The notes: generated by a model from the sequence alone, not told the origin. DNA of 64,000 nucleotides from Streptomyces sp. 2114.4 (GCF_900187385.1 NZ_FYEY01000001.1:5332001-5396000), one strand, 5' to 3'; positions 52,201-61,900 are shown, numbered from the stretch's first letter. Made by a program: numbers and translations.

Positions 52201-52277
52201 GGCCCCCGCCTCCGGGCCGGAGGCCGACTCCGCGGAAGCCGACGCACTTCCCCCGACCTGCTTGAGGAGCACGACAT

Positions 52278-52328
52278 ATGAACGTCCAGCCGACCACACG
52301 CCACGCGGACCGGAGGGTCGCACGATGA
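52278..52328 (+). CDS. Possible 16-codon leader frame coupled to the epimerase
   Basis: ATG 52278 has a strong AGGAG (52265-52269) 8 nt ahead. The frame (starting MNVQPTTRHADRRVAR) ends at TGA 52326-52328, overlapping the epimerase ATG by 4 bp (ATGA). It could be a leader peptide or the worn remnant of a longer gene. Confidence 0.45.
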   Translation: MNVQPTTRHADRRVAR

Positions 52329-53281
52329 GGGTGCTGCTCATCGGCGCCAACGGCTACCTGGGCCGCTATGTCGCCGACCGCCTGCTCGCCGACCCCGCCG
52401 TCCAGCTCACCGCCCTCGGGCGGGGCGACGACGCCGACGTCCGCTTCGACCTGGCCACCGGCAGCCCCGGTGCGCTCACCCGCTTCCTCGACGCCGTCCA
52501 CCCCGGTGTCGTCGTCAACTGCGCGGGGGCCACCCGCGGCGGCGCCCGCGAGCTGACCCGGCACAACACCGTCGCGGTCGCCACCATCTGTGAATCGCTG
52601 CGCCGCAGCGCCTGTGGCGCCCGGCTCGTCCACCTGGGCTGTGCGTCCGAGTACGGACCCTCCCAGCCCGGCTCCTCCACCGCCGAGGACGCGGTGCCGC
52701 GCCCCGGCGGGCCGTACGGCGTCAGCAAACTCGCCGCCACCGAACTGGTCCTGGGCTCCGGTCTCGACGCCGTCGTGCTGCGGATCTTCTCGCCGGTCGG
52801 CCCCGGCACCCCGGCCGGTTCACCGCTGGGCCGGCTCGCCGAGGCGATGCGCCGCGCCATGCAGTCCGGCGACAACGAGCTCAAGCTCGGCGGGCTCGGC
52901 GTACAGCGGGACTTCGTCGATGTCCGCGATGTCGCGCGGGCGGTGCACGCCGCCTCGCTGTCCGCCGCGCAGGGCGTCGTCAACATCGGGACCGGCCGGG
53001 CCGTACGGCTGCGCGAGGCCGCGTCCGTGCTCGCCCGGGTCGCCGGCTTCGGCGGCGCGCTGCACGAGATCGACTCCCCGCCGGCCCGGCTGGTCATCCC
53101 CGGCCCGTCCCCCGAGCACCCGGTCGGCTCGCCGCCCGCCACCTACCCCTATCCGGACGGCTGCGGCACCTGGCAGCAGGCGGATGTCCGCACCGCCCGC
53201 GACCGGCTCGGCTGGCGTCCGCGGATCGGACTGGAGGAGTCCCTGGCCGACATCTGGATGGAGGCCGCATGCCGTATCTGA
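52325..53281 (+). CDS. NAD-dependent epimerase/dehydratase
   Basis: 318 residues from ATG 52325 with GGAGGG at 52312-52317. The Rossmann GxxGxxG is LIGANGYLGRYV; the catalytic Tyr-Lys are in GGPYGVSKLAATE, with Ser in LGCASEYGPS. The C-terminal substrate part ends RLGWRPRIGLEESLADIW, typical of extended short-chain sugar epimerases. It may supply a UDP-sugar (for example by C4 epimerisation) for the PelF-like enzyme. A small spherulin-like remnant begins inside its 3' end. Confidence 0.88.
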   Translation: MRVLLIGANGYLGRYVADRLLADPAVQLTALGRGDDADVRFDLATGSPGALTRFLDAVHPGVVVNCAGATRGGARELTRHNTVAVATICESLRRSACGARLVHLGCASEYGPSQPGSSTAEDAVPRPGGPYGVSKLAATELVLGSGLDAVVLRIFSPVGPGTPAGSPLGRLAEAMRRAMQSGDNELKLGGLGVQRDFVDVRDVARAVHAASLSAAQGVVNIGTGRAVRLREAASVLARVAGFGGALHEIDSPPARLVIPGPSPEHPVGSPPATYPYPDGCGTWQQADVRTARDRLGWRPRIGLEESLADIWMEAACRI

Positions 53282-53394
53282 CCGGCCGCCGGGCCGCCGG
53301 GGCGGCGGCCCGGCCGCCCGGAGACGCCTGGGTGTCACTGCCCGGTTACTGGGACGGATTCGTCTCGCGCATCGGAACAGGTGTCTCGGAATGA
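53269..53394 (+). pseudogene. Remnant of a spherulin-4/GH114-like gene
   Basis: A 41-codon frame starts at ATG 53269, overlapping the epimerase stop by 13 bp, and ends TGA 53392-53394. Its first residues (MPYLTGRR) and its last ones (LPGYWDGFVSRIGTGVSE) match the two ends of the spherulation-specific family 4 protein that I remember at this place in other Streptomyces, while the roughly 200-residue middle is missing. It therefore looks like an internal deletion of a GH114-type glycosidase gene. The comparison is from memory. Confidence 0.5.
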
Positions 53395-53412
53395 AGAAGG
53401 CCGTGGCAGTGT

Positions 53413-53468
53413 TGCGGGGAGAGCAAGCTCCCCCACTCTCGGCTCCGCCCGTGCGGGGGGAACCCCAT
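53413..53468. repeat. REP-like hairpin element before moeZ
   Basis: GGGGAG-agcaag-CTCCCC (53416-53433) is followed by CCCGTGCGGGGGGAACCCC. This arrangement is a very common Streptomyces intergenic hairpin; related ones are at 387-427, 10378-10425 and 44410-44450. Confidence 0.6.
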
Positions 53469-53491
53469 CAAGACCGACCAACGGAGTTCCC

Positions 53492-54670
53492 GTGTCGCTG
53501 CCACCCCTGGTCGAGCCCGCTTCCGAGCTCACCGTCGATGAGGTCCGCAGGTACTCCCGCCACCTGATCATCCCGGATGTCGGGATGGACGGGCAGAAGC
53601 GGCTGAAGAACGCCAAGGTGCTGTGTGTCGGCGCCGGTGGCCTGGGTTCGCCCGCGCTGATGTATCTGGCCGCGGCCGGCGTGGGCACGCTCGGCATCGT
53701 GGAGTTCGACGAGGTCGACGAGTCGAACCTGCAGCGCCAGATCATCCACAGCCAGGCGGACATCGGCCGCTCCAAGGCGGAGTCCGCGAAGGACACCGTC
53801 CTGGGCATCAACCCGTACGTCACGGTCAACCTGCACCAAGAGCGCCTTGACTCCACCAACGTCATGGAGCTCTTCGCCCAGTACGACCTGATCGTCGACG
53901 GCACCGACAACTTCGCCACCCGCTACCTGGTCAACGACGCCTGCGTGCTGCTGAACAAGCCGTACGTCTGGGGCTCGATCTACCGCTTCGACGGCCAGGC
54001 GTCGGTGTTCTGGAGCGAGCACGGCCCCTGCTACCGCTGCCTGTACCCGGAGCCCCCGCCGCCGGGCATGGTGCCCTCCTGCGCCGAGGGCGGCGTCCTC
54101 GGTGTGCTGTGCGCCTCCATCGGCTCGATCCAGGTCAACGAGGCCATCAAGCTGCTCGCCGGGATCGGCGACCCGCTGGTCGGCCGACTGATGATCTACG
54201 ACGCGCTGGAGATGACCTACCGTCAGGTCAAGGTCCGCAAGGACCCCGACTGCGCGATCTGCGGTGAGAACCCGACCGTCACCGAGCTCATCGACTACGA
54301 GGCCTTCTGCGGCGTCGTGTCCGAGGAGGCCCAGGAGGCGGCGGCCGGCTCGACGATCACTCCGAAGCAGCTCAAGGAGTGGATCGACGGCGACGAGAAG
54401 ATCGAGATCATCGACGTCCGTGAGCCGAACGAGTTCGAGATCGTCTCGATCCCCGGCGCCAAGCTGATCCCCAAGAACGAGTTCCTGATGGGCACCGCCC
54501 TCCAGGACCTGCCGCAGGACCGGAAGATCGTCCTGCACTGCAAGACGGGTGTCCGCTCCGCCGAGGTCCTGGCCGTACTGAAGTCCGCGGGCTTCGCCGA
54601 CGCCGTGCACGTCGGCGGTGGCGTCATCGGCTGGGTCAACACCGTCGAGCCGGAGAAGCCGGTCTACTAG
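53492..54670 (+). CDS. moeZ: Adenylyltransferase/sulfurtransferase MoeZ
   Basis: 392 residues from GTG 53492 with GGAG (53483-53486) upstream. The ThiF/MoeB domain has the nucleotide loop GAGGLGSPALMYL, DEVDESNLQRQ, the zinc pairs CYRC and CAIC, and an adenylation region; residues about 290-392 form a rhodanese domain with the active Cys in HCKTGVRS. It adenylates and thiolates small carrier proteins (MoaD, ThiS, CysO-like) for molybdopterin, thiamine, thiotemplate or cysteine synthesis. Typical length. The homologue moeB1 (Rv3206c) lies in the same order. Confidence 0.96.
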   Translation: MSLPPLVEPASELTVDEVRRYSRHLIIPDVGMDGQKRLKNAKVLCVGAGGLGSPALMYLAAAGVGTLGIVEFDEVDESNLQRQIIHSQADIGRSKAESAKDTVLGINPYVTVNLHQERLDSTNVMELFAQYDLIVDGTDNFATRYLVNDACVLLNKPYVWGSIYRFDGQASVFWSEHGPCYRCLYPEPPPPGMVPSCAEGGVLGVLCASIGSIQVNEAIKLLAGIGDPLVGRLMIYDALEMTYRQVKVRKDPDCAICGENPTVTELIDYEAFCGVVSEEAQEAAAGSTITPKQLKEWIDGDEKIEIIDVREPNEFEIVSIPGAKLIPKNEFLMGTALQDLPQDRKIVLHCKTGVRSAEVLAVLKSAGFADAVHVGGGVIGWVNTVEPEKPVY

Positions 54671-54775
54671 GGCTTCCGGGCCTGCGAGGTCCGCTGGGGG
54701 CGCCGGGCCCGGCAGGTCCGCCAGGCCTCTCGGGCCTTCGGCGGGACCTGCTCCCACCGGCCGCCCCGTCCCGCG

Positions 54776-54814
54776 CGAAGGCGCCGGTCCGTTGGACACG
54801 GACCGGCGCCTTCG
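54776..54814. terminator. Bidirectional terminator, 17-bp stem
   Basis: 54776-54792 is fully complementary to 54798-54814 with a 5-nt loop, between convergent moeZ and the flippase-like gene. Confidence 0.92.
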
Positions 54815-54872
54815 GCGTGGTGCGCCGCGCGTACGGGCGGGGTCTCCCAGCCGGCACGGCGGCGGCTTCCGC

Positions 54873-57800
54873 TCAGATCTCGCCCTTGTGGGTGAGGTAG
54901 TTGAAGGCCACCCAGCCCGGCAGCACCGGCAGCCAGAAGACCATCAGGCGGAACAGCAGCACCGCGGGGAACGAGATATCGGCGGCGAGCCCGGAGACCG
55001 TCAGCGCACCGATCAGCGCGCCCTCCACGGCGCCCACACCGCCCGGGGTCGGCGCGGCCGAGCCCAGTGCGTTACCGGCCAGGAAGGCCACCGCGATGCT
55101 CGCGTAGCTGATCGTGTCGCCGCCGCCGAACGCCCGGATCGCGGCGTCCAGGCACATCACGTTCGCCGCCGTCAGCAGCAGCATCCCGCCGATGCCGGTG
55201 ACCAGCTTCCCGGGCCGCTGCAGGATGTCCAGCATCCGCGGGACCACCCCCGCGAACAGCGACCGCACCCGGGTCGCGACGAACTTCCGCAGCGCCGGCA
55301 CCGCCGTGACGATCAGGACCAGTACGGCCACGGTCAGCAGCCCGGCGATGACCGTACGGGACGGCGAGATCGACGGGGTCTGCTCCTGGGTGCCGGTCAG
55401 GTAGCCGAACACCAGCAGCAGCAGGACGTGGCTGCCCAGGCCGAACAGCTGGGACGCGCCGACGCTCGCCACCGCCAGCCCCGGCCGGACCCCGGCGCGC
55501 TGCAGGAAGCGGGTGTTGAGCGCCACTCCGCCGATCGCGGCGGGCGCCACCAGCTTCACGAAGTTGCCCGCGATCTGCGCGATGACCGTCCGGACGAACG
55601 ACACCCGCTCCGTGACGAACCCCAACAGGCTCATCGCCGCGGCGATATACGTCAGCGCCGAGAAGAAGGCCGCGACCAGCACCCACTCCCACTGCGCCTT
55701 GTTGACCATGTCGCCGAGGTTGAAGTTGGTGAGCTGGGACAGCAGGAGGTACACCGCGAACGCGCCGGCGATCCAGGTGATCAGTTTGCGCGGGCTGAGC
55801 CGTTCCAGCTTCGCGGGTTCGATCACCGCCGTCGGCCGGATCAGCAGCACCTGCCGGCGGATCTGGGCGAGCAGGTCCTCCTCGCGGGCCTCCTCCGAGG
55901 CCTCGTCCAGGGCCCGCTTCTCGGCGGTCTTCTCCGCATGCCGCTCGGCCCGCATCGTCTTGCGGTCCTTGGGGCCCTCCGCCTCGCGCGCCTCCCGCGC
56001 CTCCTTGGCCGCCTGCGACGCCTCCAGCACCGCCTCGCGCTCCCGCTTGGCGCGCTCGCGGGCGCGCTGGCGCAGCGTCGCGCGGGTGGTGCGGCTCAGC
56101 GCGATCGGCTGCAGCAGCGGCAGGCTGTCGGCGACCGCGTCCGGGCCCAGCACCTCGACGGCCGCGGCCACCGCGCGCTCGGCACCGACCCGCAGACCGC
56201 AGGTGGCCAGCAGCTGGGCGATGTCCATCCGCAGCACGAGGTCACCGGCCGCGATCTCGCCGCCGCGCAGCTCGGTCAGGACGATCGTGCCGGAACGATC
56301 CATCAGCAGCGCGTCCCCGACCAGCCGCCGGTGCGCGATCCGCCGCGACTGCAGCGCCTCGACCTGCCGCCACGCACTGTGCATCAGCGCGTCGGTGATC
56401 TCCTCGTCGGCCAGGGAGTCGAAGGTGCGGCCGCCGATGTGCTCGTAGACCAGCATCACCGCGTCCGGGCCGAGCTCGGAGGTGGCGATCAGCTTGGGGG
56501 CGTGGGCGCCGGCCGCGATGGCCGCATACGCCAGCAGCGCCTCCTGTTCCAGCGCCTGGCGCAGCGACTGCAGACTGCGCCGCTGGTTGATGCCGCGCAG
56601 CGAGAGCCGGCGCCACACCCGGTAGAAGAAGCCGTGTGCCTGCTGCTCGCGGTCGACGACGGTGACATCGATCGGCGGCCCGTCCTCCAGCGTGACGAGG
56701 TAGCGGCGGCCGCGGTCGGGGTGGTCGGTGGTGCCGACGTCCTCCGCCCGCAGCGCGGAGACCGGGTGGAAGCCGACGCGGCGCAGCCCCGCGAGGAGGT
56801 TCTGGCCGGTGGGGCGGACATTGGGGGAGCCGACCGCGTAGAGGGTGCCGTAGGCGACGGTCCAGCCGATCAGCACGGTCGTGATGATCGCGAACGGGGT
56901 GGTGTACCGCCCGACCAGCACCGCGAACGCGTCCAGCAGCAGCACGCACCACATCGCGACCCGCCAGCGCGGCCGCCGGGACATGCCCACCGCCGTCATA
57001 TAGGCGATCACCGGCGCCAGGTAGCTGTGCACCGGAGCGGAGAGCGAACCGTTCTCCAGGGGCTGGGTCAACGCGTCCCGGATGGAGACGGGCGCGGCAT
57101 CGGCCACCCACAGATCGGCGGCCAGCGACACCCCGTGGGCGAGGACGGCGGCCAGCACGCCGTCCGCGATCCGCAGTCCGTCGCGCTTGATCAGCCGCTC
57201 CACGGCGAACGCCACCGGCACGATCAGCACCGCGACACTGGAGGTCAGCCCCGCCATGTTGATCAGCAACGGGGGCGCCGCCTTCGCGCCGGTGCCGATG
57301 TCCCGCGCCAGGCCCTGGGTGGTGCCGTGGGCGAAGGTGGCGAGGCCCAGGACGAGGGCGATCCCGGCGATGCCGAGCAGCAGTCGCAGCAGGTCGGCGG
57401 GGCGGTGCACCCGGGCGGGCAGCAGCGGCTCGTCGCCGGAAACCCGGTCGACGTGGAACTCGCCGTACTCGTCGGAGCTCAGGTCGGAACGGTGCGAGCC
57501 CGTGTGGGGCCTGTCCGCAGCCGCGCGGGGCGTGCCCGGAGGCGTGCCCGGCTCCGGCTCCTCGCGCTGGTCGCGCGCGGCCGGCCCGTCCTGCCCCTGC
57601 TTGGGCTCCGTGCCGTCCCGTACCTCGCCGCTGTGCTCCTCCTTGCTGCGGTGCTCCTCCTCGTGCCGCTCGGTTGGCTCGGGCTCCTTGGGCTCTTCCG
57701 GCCTCTCGGAGGCCCCGGGTCGTTCGGCCTTCTCGATCGTGCTCGCCTTTTCGGTAGCGGAAGCCGTGCCCGGCCTCCGTTGGTGCGTCCCCTGTGGCGC

Positions 57801-57947
57801 CGCCTGCTGCCGTTCCGGCCGCTCGGTCGGTGCGGCCGGTCCGGGCGCGGTGCCTGCGGCGTCGACGGCCAGTGCCTCAGGGGTGCCCGCCTCCCGTGGA
57901 GGCGTCGCACCCTGCTGCTCGGCTGTCTCTTCTTGATCTCGTATCAC
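54873..57947 (-). CDS. Flippase-like (MprF-type) protein with degenerate kinase domain
   Basis: 1024 residues from GTG 57947. About 170 disordered residues precede several membrane helices, then a kinase-like domain (about 400-590) with ARHTGxx-less pattern: the catalytic loop reads HRRLVGDALLM where HxDxxxxN is expected and TELRGGE where DFG is expected, so it is likely inactive. A charged coiled coil (RAERHAEKTAEKRALDEASE) leads to a C-terminal domain of the lysylphosphatidylglycerol synthase/TIGR00374 type (about 700-1010; PTPGGVGAVEGALIGAL is its signature). Such domains flip lipids. The partner enzyme is unknown. Confidence 0.88.
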   Translation of the reverse strand: MIRDQEETAEQQGATPPREAGTPEALAVDAAGTAPGPAAPTERPERQQAAPQGTHQRRPGTASATEKASTIEKAERPGASERPEEPKEPEPTERHEEEHRSKEEHSGEVRDGTEPKQGQDGPAARDQREEPEPGTPPGTPRAAADRPHTGSHRSDLSSDEYGEFHVDRVSGDEPLLPARVHRPADLLRLLLGIAGIALVLGLATFAHGTTQGLARDIGTGAKAAPPLLINMAGLTSSVAVLIVPVAFAVERLIKRDGLRIADGVLAAVLAHGVSLAADLWVADAAPVSIRDALTQPLENGSLSAPVHSYLAPVIAYMTAVGMSRRPRWRVAMWCVLLLDAFAVLVGRYTTPFAIITTVLIGWTVAYGTLYAVGSPNVRPTGQNLLAGLRRVGFHPVSALRAEDVGTTDHPDRGRRYLVTLEDGPPIDVTVVDREQQAHGFFYRVWRRLSLRGINQRRSLQSLRQALEQEALLAYAAIAAGAHAPKLIATSELGPDAVMLVYEHIGGRTFDSLADEEITDALMHSAWRQVEALQSRRIAHRRLVGDALLMDRSGTIVLTELRGGEIAAGDLVLRMDIAQLLATCGLRVGAERAVAAAVEVLGPDAVADSLPLLQPIALSRTTRATLRQRARERAKREREAVLEASQAAKEAREAREAEGPKDRKTMRAERHAEKTAEKRALDEASEEAREEDLLAQIRRQVLLIRPTAVIEPAKLERLSPRKLITWIAGAFAVYLLLSQLTNFNLGDMVNKAQWEWVLVAAFFSALTYIAAAMSLLGFVTERVSFVRTVIAQIAGNFVKLVAPAAIGGVALNTRFLQRAGVRPGLAVASVGASQLFGLGSHVLLLLVFGYLTGTQEQTPSISPSRTVIAGLLTVAVLVLIVTAVPALRKFVATRVRSLFAGVVPRMLDILQRPGKLVTGIGGMLLLTAANVMCLDAAIRAFGGGDTISYASIAVAFLAGNALGSAAPTPGGVGAVEGALIGALTVSGLAADISFPAVLLFRLMVFWLPVLPGWVAFNYLTHKGEI

Positions 57948-58133
57948 CAGTCACCGTCCGGAAGATGGTGGCACGCCCGACCGGTGGAGGGGGGCATCAG
58001 GGTGTATTTCGGGGGTGCGGGAGGCGGAACGCCCTCCCCGTGCCGGGGCGGACCCGCCTTGCCGCCGACCTCCCGAAGGTGCCGGACCGTGTGTCCGATC
58101 CCATTGTCGGTGCCGTACGGCAGGATGGACCGA

Positions 58134-58709
58134 ATGAGTGGGACCGGAGATGAGGCGGCGGGTGAATTCCCCGCAAACCCGGAAAGCCCGGAAGGGGCGG
58201 AAGACCGTCAAGGCTTGGAAGGCCCGGGAGGCCCGGGAGGCCCGGGAGGCCCGGGAGGCCCGGGAGGTCTTGAGTGTCCGGACCTCCCGGAGTACGCGGA
58301 ACAGGTTCTGGCCGTCGCCGAGCTGATTCCGGCGGGCCGGGTGATGACGTACGGCGATGTCGCGGAGTGGTTGCAGGGCGAGGGGCAGCCCGAAGGGCTT
58401 CCGGCGACGGGCGCTGGCGGGCGAGGGGTGGGCGGCCCGCGGCAGGTGGGGCGGGTGATGGCGCTCTACGGCGGCGCGGTGCCCTGGTGGCGGGTGGTGC
58501 GCGCGGACGGCCGGCTGCTGCCCGGCAGTGAACTGCGCGCCCTGGGGCACTACCGCGACGAGGGCACCCCCCTGCGGACGGCACCGCACGCCGCCGAGGA
58601 CCACATACCGCGGCTCGACATGCGGCGGGCCCGCTGGGACGGGCGCCAGGACAGCGGTGCGGACGGCGGTACGGGTTCCCCGGCCGCGGACGGCGGCGCG
58701 GCTCCGTAG
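58134..58709 (+). CDS. Alkyltransferase-like protein (Atl)
   Basis: 191 residues from ATG 58134 (ATG 58125 also possible). A Gly/Pro repeat tail of ~45 residues precedes an MGMT-like DNA-binding domain: IPAGRVMTYGDVAEWLQG, VGRVMALY, and PWWRVVRADGRLLP. In methyltransferases this last motif is PCHRV with the acceptor Cys; here it is Trp, so the protein should bind O6-alkylguanine without removing it and hand the lesion to repair. It lies directly before adnA, as the Rv3204 homologue does. Confidence 0.85.
   Translation: MSGTGDEAAGEFPANPESPEGAEDRQGLEGPGGPGGPGGPGGPGGLECPDLPEYAEQVLAVAELIPAGRVMTYGDVAEWLQGEGQPEGLPATGAGGRGVGGPRQVGRVMALYGGAVPWWRVVRADGRLLPGSELRALGHYRDEGTPLRTAPHAAEDHIPRLDMRRARWDGRQDSGADGGTGSPAADGGAAP
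58221..58268 (+). repeat. Five 9-bp repeats (GPGG-type) in the Atl-like gene
   Basis: GGCCCGGGA repeats exactly five times from 58221, then GGT. It encodes a Gly-Pro-Gly tail; slippage there would change tail length by three residues at a time. Confidence 0.9.
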
Positions 58710-58902
58710 CTCCGGTGGCACCGCGCGACGGGCCGTGGGAGGCGCTGCGGCCCGGGCGCGACCTGGCGTAGCGTCGGGCACTGCCGTCACGACGACGGTT
58801 CCGCCGCGCGCCGCGCAGCGGGACCACCCCTGACCGGCGGCCCGCGGCGCCGCGCACCACGCACGCACCACGACCAGCACCTCCTCAGGACCGGCGATCC
58901 AC

Positions 58903-61900
58903 GTGAGTTCCTCCTTCTCGGCCTTCCCGGCCACCCCGCCGGCGCAGCCCCACCGGGTGGCGTCGCGGGGTGCCGCAGGCACGTACCGGCTGGTGCGCAC
59001 CCCGCCGGGGCGGGTGACTCCTCCTGCGTGGGACGCAGCCCAGCGCGCCGTGGTTGACCACCGGCACGGGCCGCTGCTGGTGCTGGCCGGACCGGGCACC
59101 GGAAAGACCACGACCCTGGTGGAGTCGGTGGCCCGCCGGGTGCGGGCCGGCGGCGACCCCGAGCGGATCCTCGTCCTGACCTTCAGCCGCAAGGCCGCCG
59201 TCGAACTCCGTGACCGGCTCGCGGCCCGGCTGGCCGACCTGGAAGGGCAGTCCGAAGGGCCGCGCGGCACGGCGGGCGGCGGGCCGCGGGCGGGCATCCC
59301 GCAGGCGACGACCTTCCACTCCTTCTGCTACGCCCTGGTCCGCGCCCACCAGGACGCCGATCTCTTCGCCGACCCGGTGCGGCTGCTGTCCGGACCCGAG
59401 CAGGATCTCGTCGTCCGCGAGCTCCTGGCCGGGCAGGCGGAACTGGCCGGCGCCGGCCGTGCGCCGGTGCGCTGGCCGGACGAGCTGCGGGCCTGCCTGA
59501 CCACCCGCGGCTTCGCCGACGAGGTCCGTGCGGTGCTCGCCCGCAGTCGCGAACTGGGCCTGGGCCCGGACGCCCTCGGCGCCTTCGCGCGGCGCACCGG
59601 CCGCCCCGACTGGAGCGCAGCGGCCGGCTTCCTCGCCGAATACCTCGACGTGCTGGACGCCCAGGGCGTACTGGACTACGCCGAGCTGGTGCACCGCGCG
59701 GTGCTGCTCGCCGAACGCACCGACGTCGCGGCACACCTGGCCGCCTCCTATGACGCGGTCTACGTCGACGAGTACCAGGACACCGACGTCGCCCAGGTAC
59801 GGTTGCTGCGCGCACTCGCCGGCAACCACGGAGCGACGGCGGCGCCGGGCTCCCCGGGGCGCACGCTCATCGCCTTCGGCGACCCCGACCAGTCGATCTA
59901 CGCCTTCCGGGGCGCCGACGTCAACGGCATCCTCGACTTCCCCGAGACCTTCCGCTGCGGGGACGGCACCCCCGCCCCGGTGGCCGTGCTCGGCACCTCC
60001 CGGCGCTCCGGCGCCGCCCTGCTCGCGGCCACCCGGCTGGTGACCCGCCGGATGCCGCTCACCCGCCTCCCGGCCCGGGCGGTACGCGCCCACCGTGAAC
60101 CGGTGCCCGTACGGGACGGCGGCCGCGTCGAGGTGTACACGTACCCGACACCCGGCAGCGAACTCGACAACATCGCCGACATCCTGCGCCGCGCCCACCT
60201 GGAAGACGGCGTGCCCTGGAGCGAGATGGCCGTCCTCGTACGCGCCGGGGGGCGCTCGCTCCCGGCGGTACGCCGTGCGCTCACCTCGGCCGGGGTCCCC
60301 CTCGACATCGACGGCGACGATCTGCCGCTGCGCCACGAACCCGCGGTCGCTCCTCTGCTGACGGCGCTACGGGTGGCGGCGCGGGCTGCCCTGGGGCAGG
60401 ACCCGGCGAGGGCCGTTTCGGACGGGACCGGGGCGGACGGGGCGGGCCCGGGTGATTCGGGCATTCCTGACGGTCCTGGCGGTCCTGACGGCCCTGATGG
60501 TCCTGACGGCCCTGACGAGGATGGTCCTGACGGCCCTGACGAGGTGGAATCCGCCGCGGGTGCCGTCGGTGAGGCCGCCCCCGGAGATGTCTCCTCCGGT
60601 ACGGCCGCCCCCCATGACGCCCCGTCCGCCGAGGCCGCCCCCGGAGACACCGCCCGCCCCGCCCTCGATGCCGAAACCGCCCTCGACCTGCTGACCTCCC
60701 CCCTGGGCGGCATGGACTCCGCCGATCTGCGACGGCTGGGCCGCGCCCTGCGCGAGGAGGAACGGGCCGCCGGACAGGCCCTGCCGCGGCCCTCCGATGA
60801 GCTGATCGCCCAGGCGCTCGCCGAACCGCAGCGCCTGGTGGCGCACGACCCCGCCTACGCCCGCGGTGCCCAGCGGCTCGGGCTGCTGCTGCGCAAGGCC
60901 GGCGAACTGCTGGCCGGCGGCGGCACCGCCGAACAGGCGCTGTGGGAACTGTGGGACGGCACCCCCTGGCCGCAGCGCCTGGAGCGGGCCGCCCACCGCG
61001 GCGGAGCCGGCGGGCGCAACGCCGACCGGGACCTGGACGCCGTCGTCGCCCTCTTCGAGACCGCCGCCCGCGCCGAGGAGCGCACCGGCGGCCGTGGTGC
61101 GCTCAACTTCCTGGAAGAACTCGACGCCCAGGACATCGCCGCCGACACCCTCACCCGGCGCGCGGTGCGCCCCGACGCCGTACGACTGATGACCGCGCAC
61201 CGCGCCAAGGGCCTGGAATGGCGGCTGGTCGTCGTCGCCGGAGTGCAGGAAGGCCTCTGGCCCGACCTGCGCCGCCGCGGCTCGCTCCTGGAAGCCGACC
61301 GGATCGGCCGCGACGGCCTGGCCGAACCGCTCACCCCGGGCGCGCTGCTCGCCGAGGAACGCCGGCTGTTCTACGTCGCCGCCACCCGCGCCCGCGAACG
61401 CCTGGTCGTCACCGCGGTGAAGGCCGCCGCCGACGACGGCGACCAGCCCTCCCGTTTCCTGACCGAACTGGGCGTCACCCCCCAGGACGTCACCGGCCGC
61501 CCGCGGCGCCCCCTTTCGGTGGCCGCGCTCGTCGCCGAGCTGCGCGCCACCACCGTCGACCCCGACGCCACCCCCGCGCTGCGCGAGGCCGCCGCCCAGC
61601 GGCTCGCGAAACTGGCGGCCCTGCACGACGACGACCACCACCCCCTGGTGCCTGCCGCCCACCCGGACAACTGGTGGGGCCTGGCCGAACCCACCCACAG
61701 CACCGTCCCGCTGCGCGACCGCGACCGTCCCGTGGTCCTCTCCGGCAGCGCCCTCGACCAGCTCGCCCACACCTGCTCCCTCCAGTGGTTCCTGGGCCGC
61801 GAGGTCAAGGCGGACACCCCCGCCACCGCCGCCCAGGGCTTCGGCAACGTGGTGCACGTACTCGCCGACGAGGTCGCCTCCGGCCGTACCCCCGCCGATC

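Noticed and set aside
58221..58268. Possible CRISPR-like or satellite array
   Set aside because: The repeats are 9 bp, contiguous and in frame; they code for a Gly-Pro tail.
54618..58709. 1363-codon plus-strand frame
   Set aside because: Mostly antisense to the flippase-like gene; only the end (from 58134) is the Atl-like gene.
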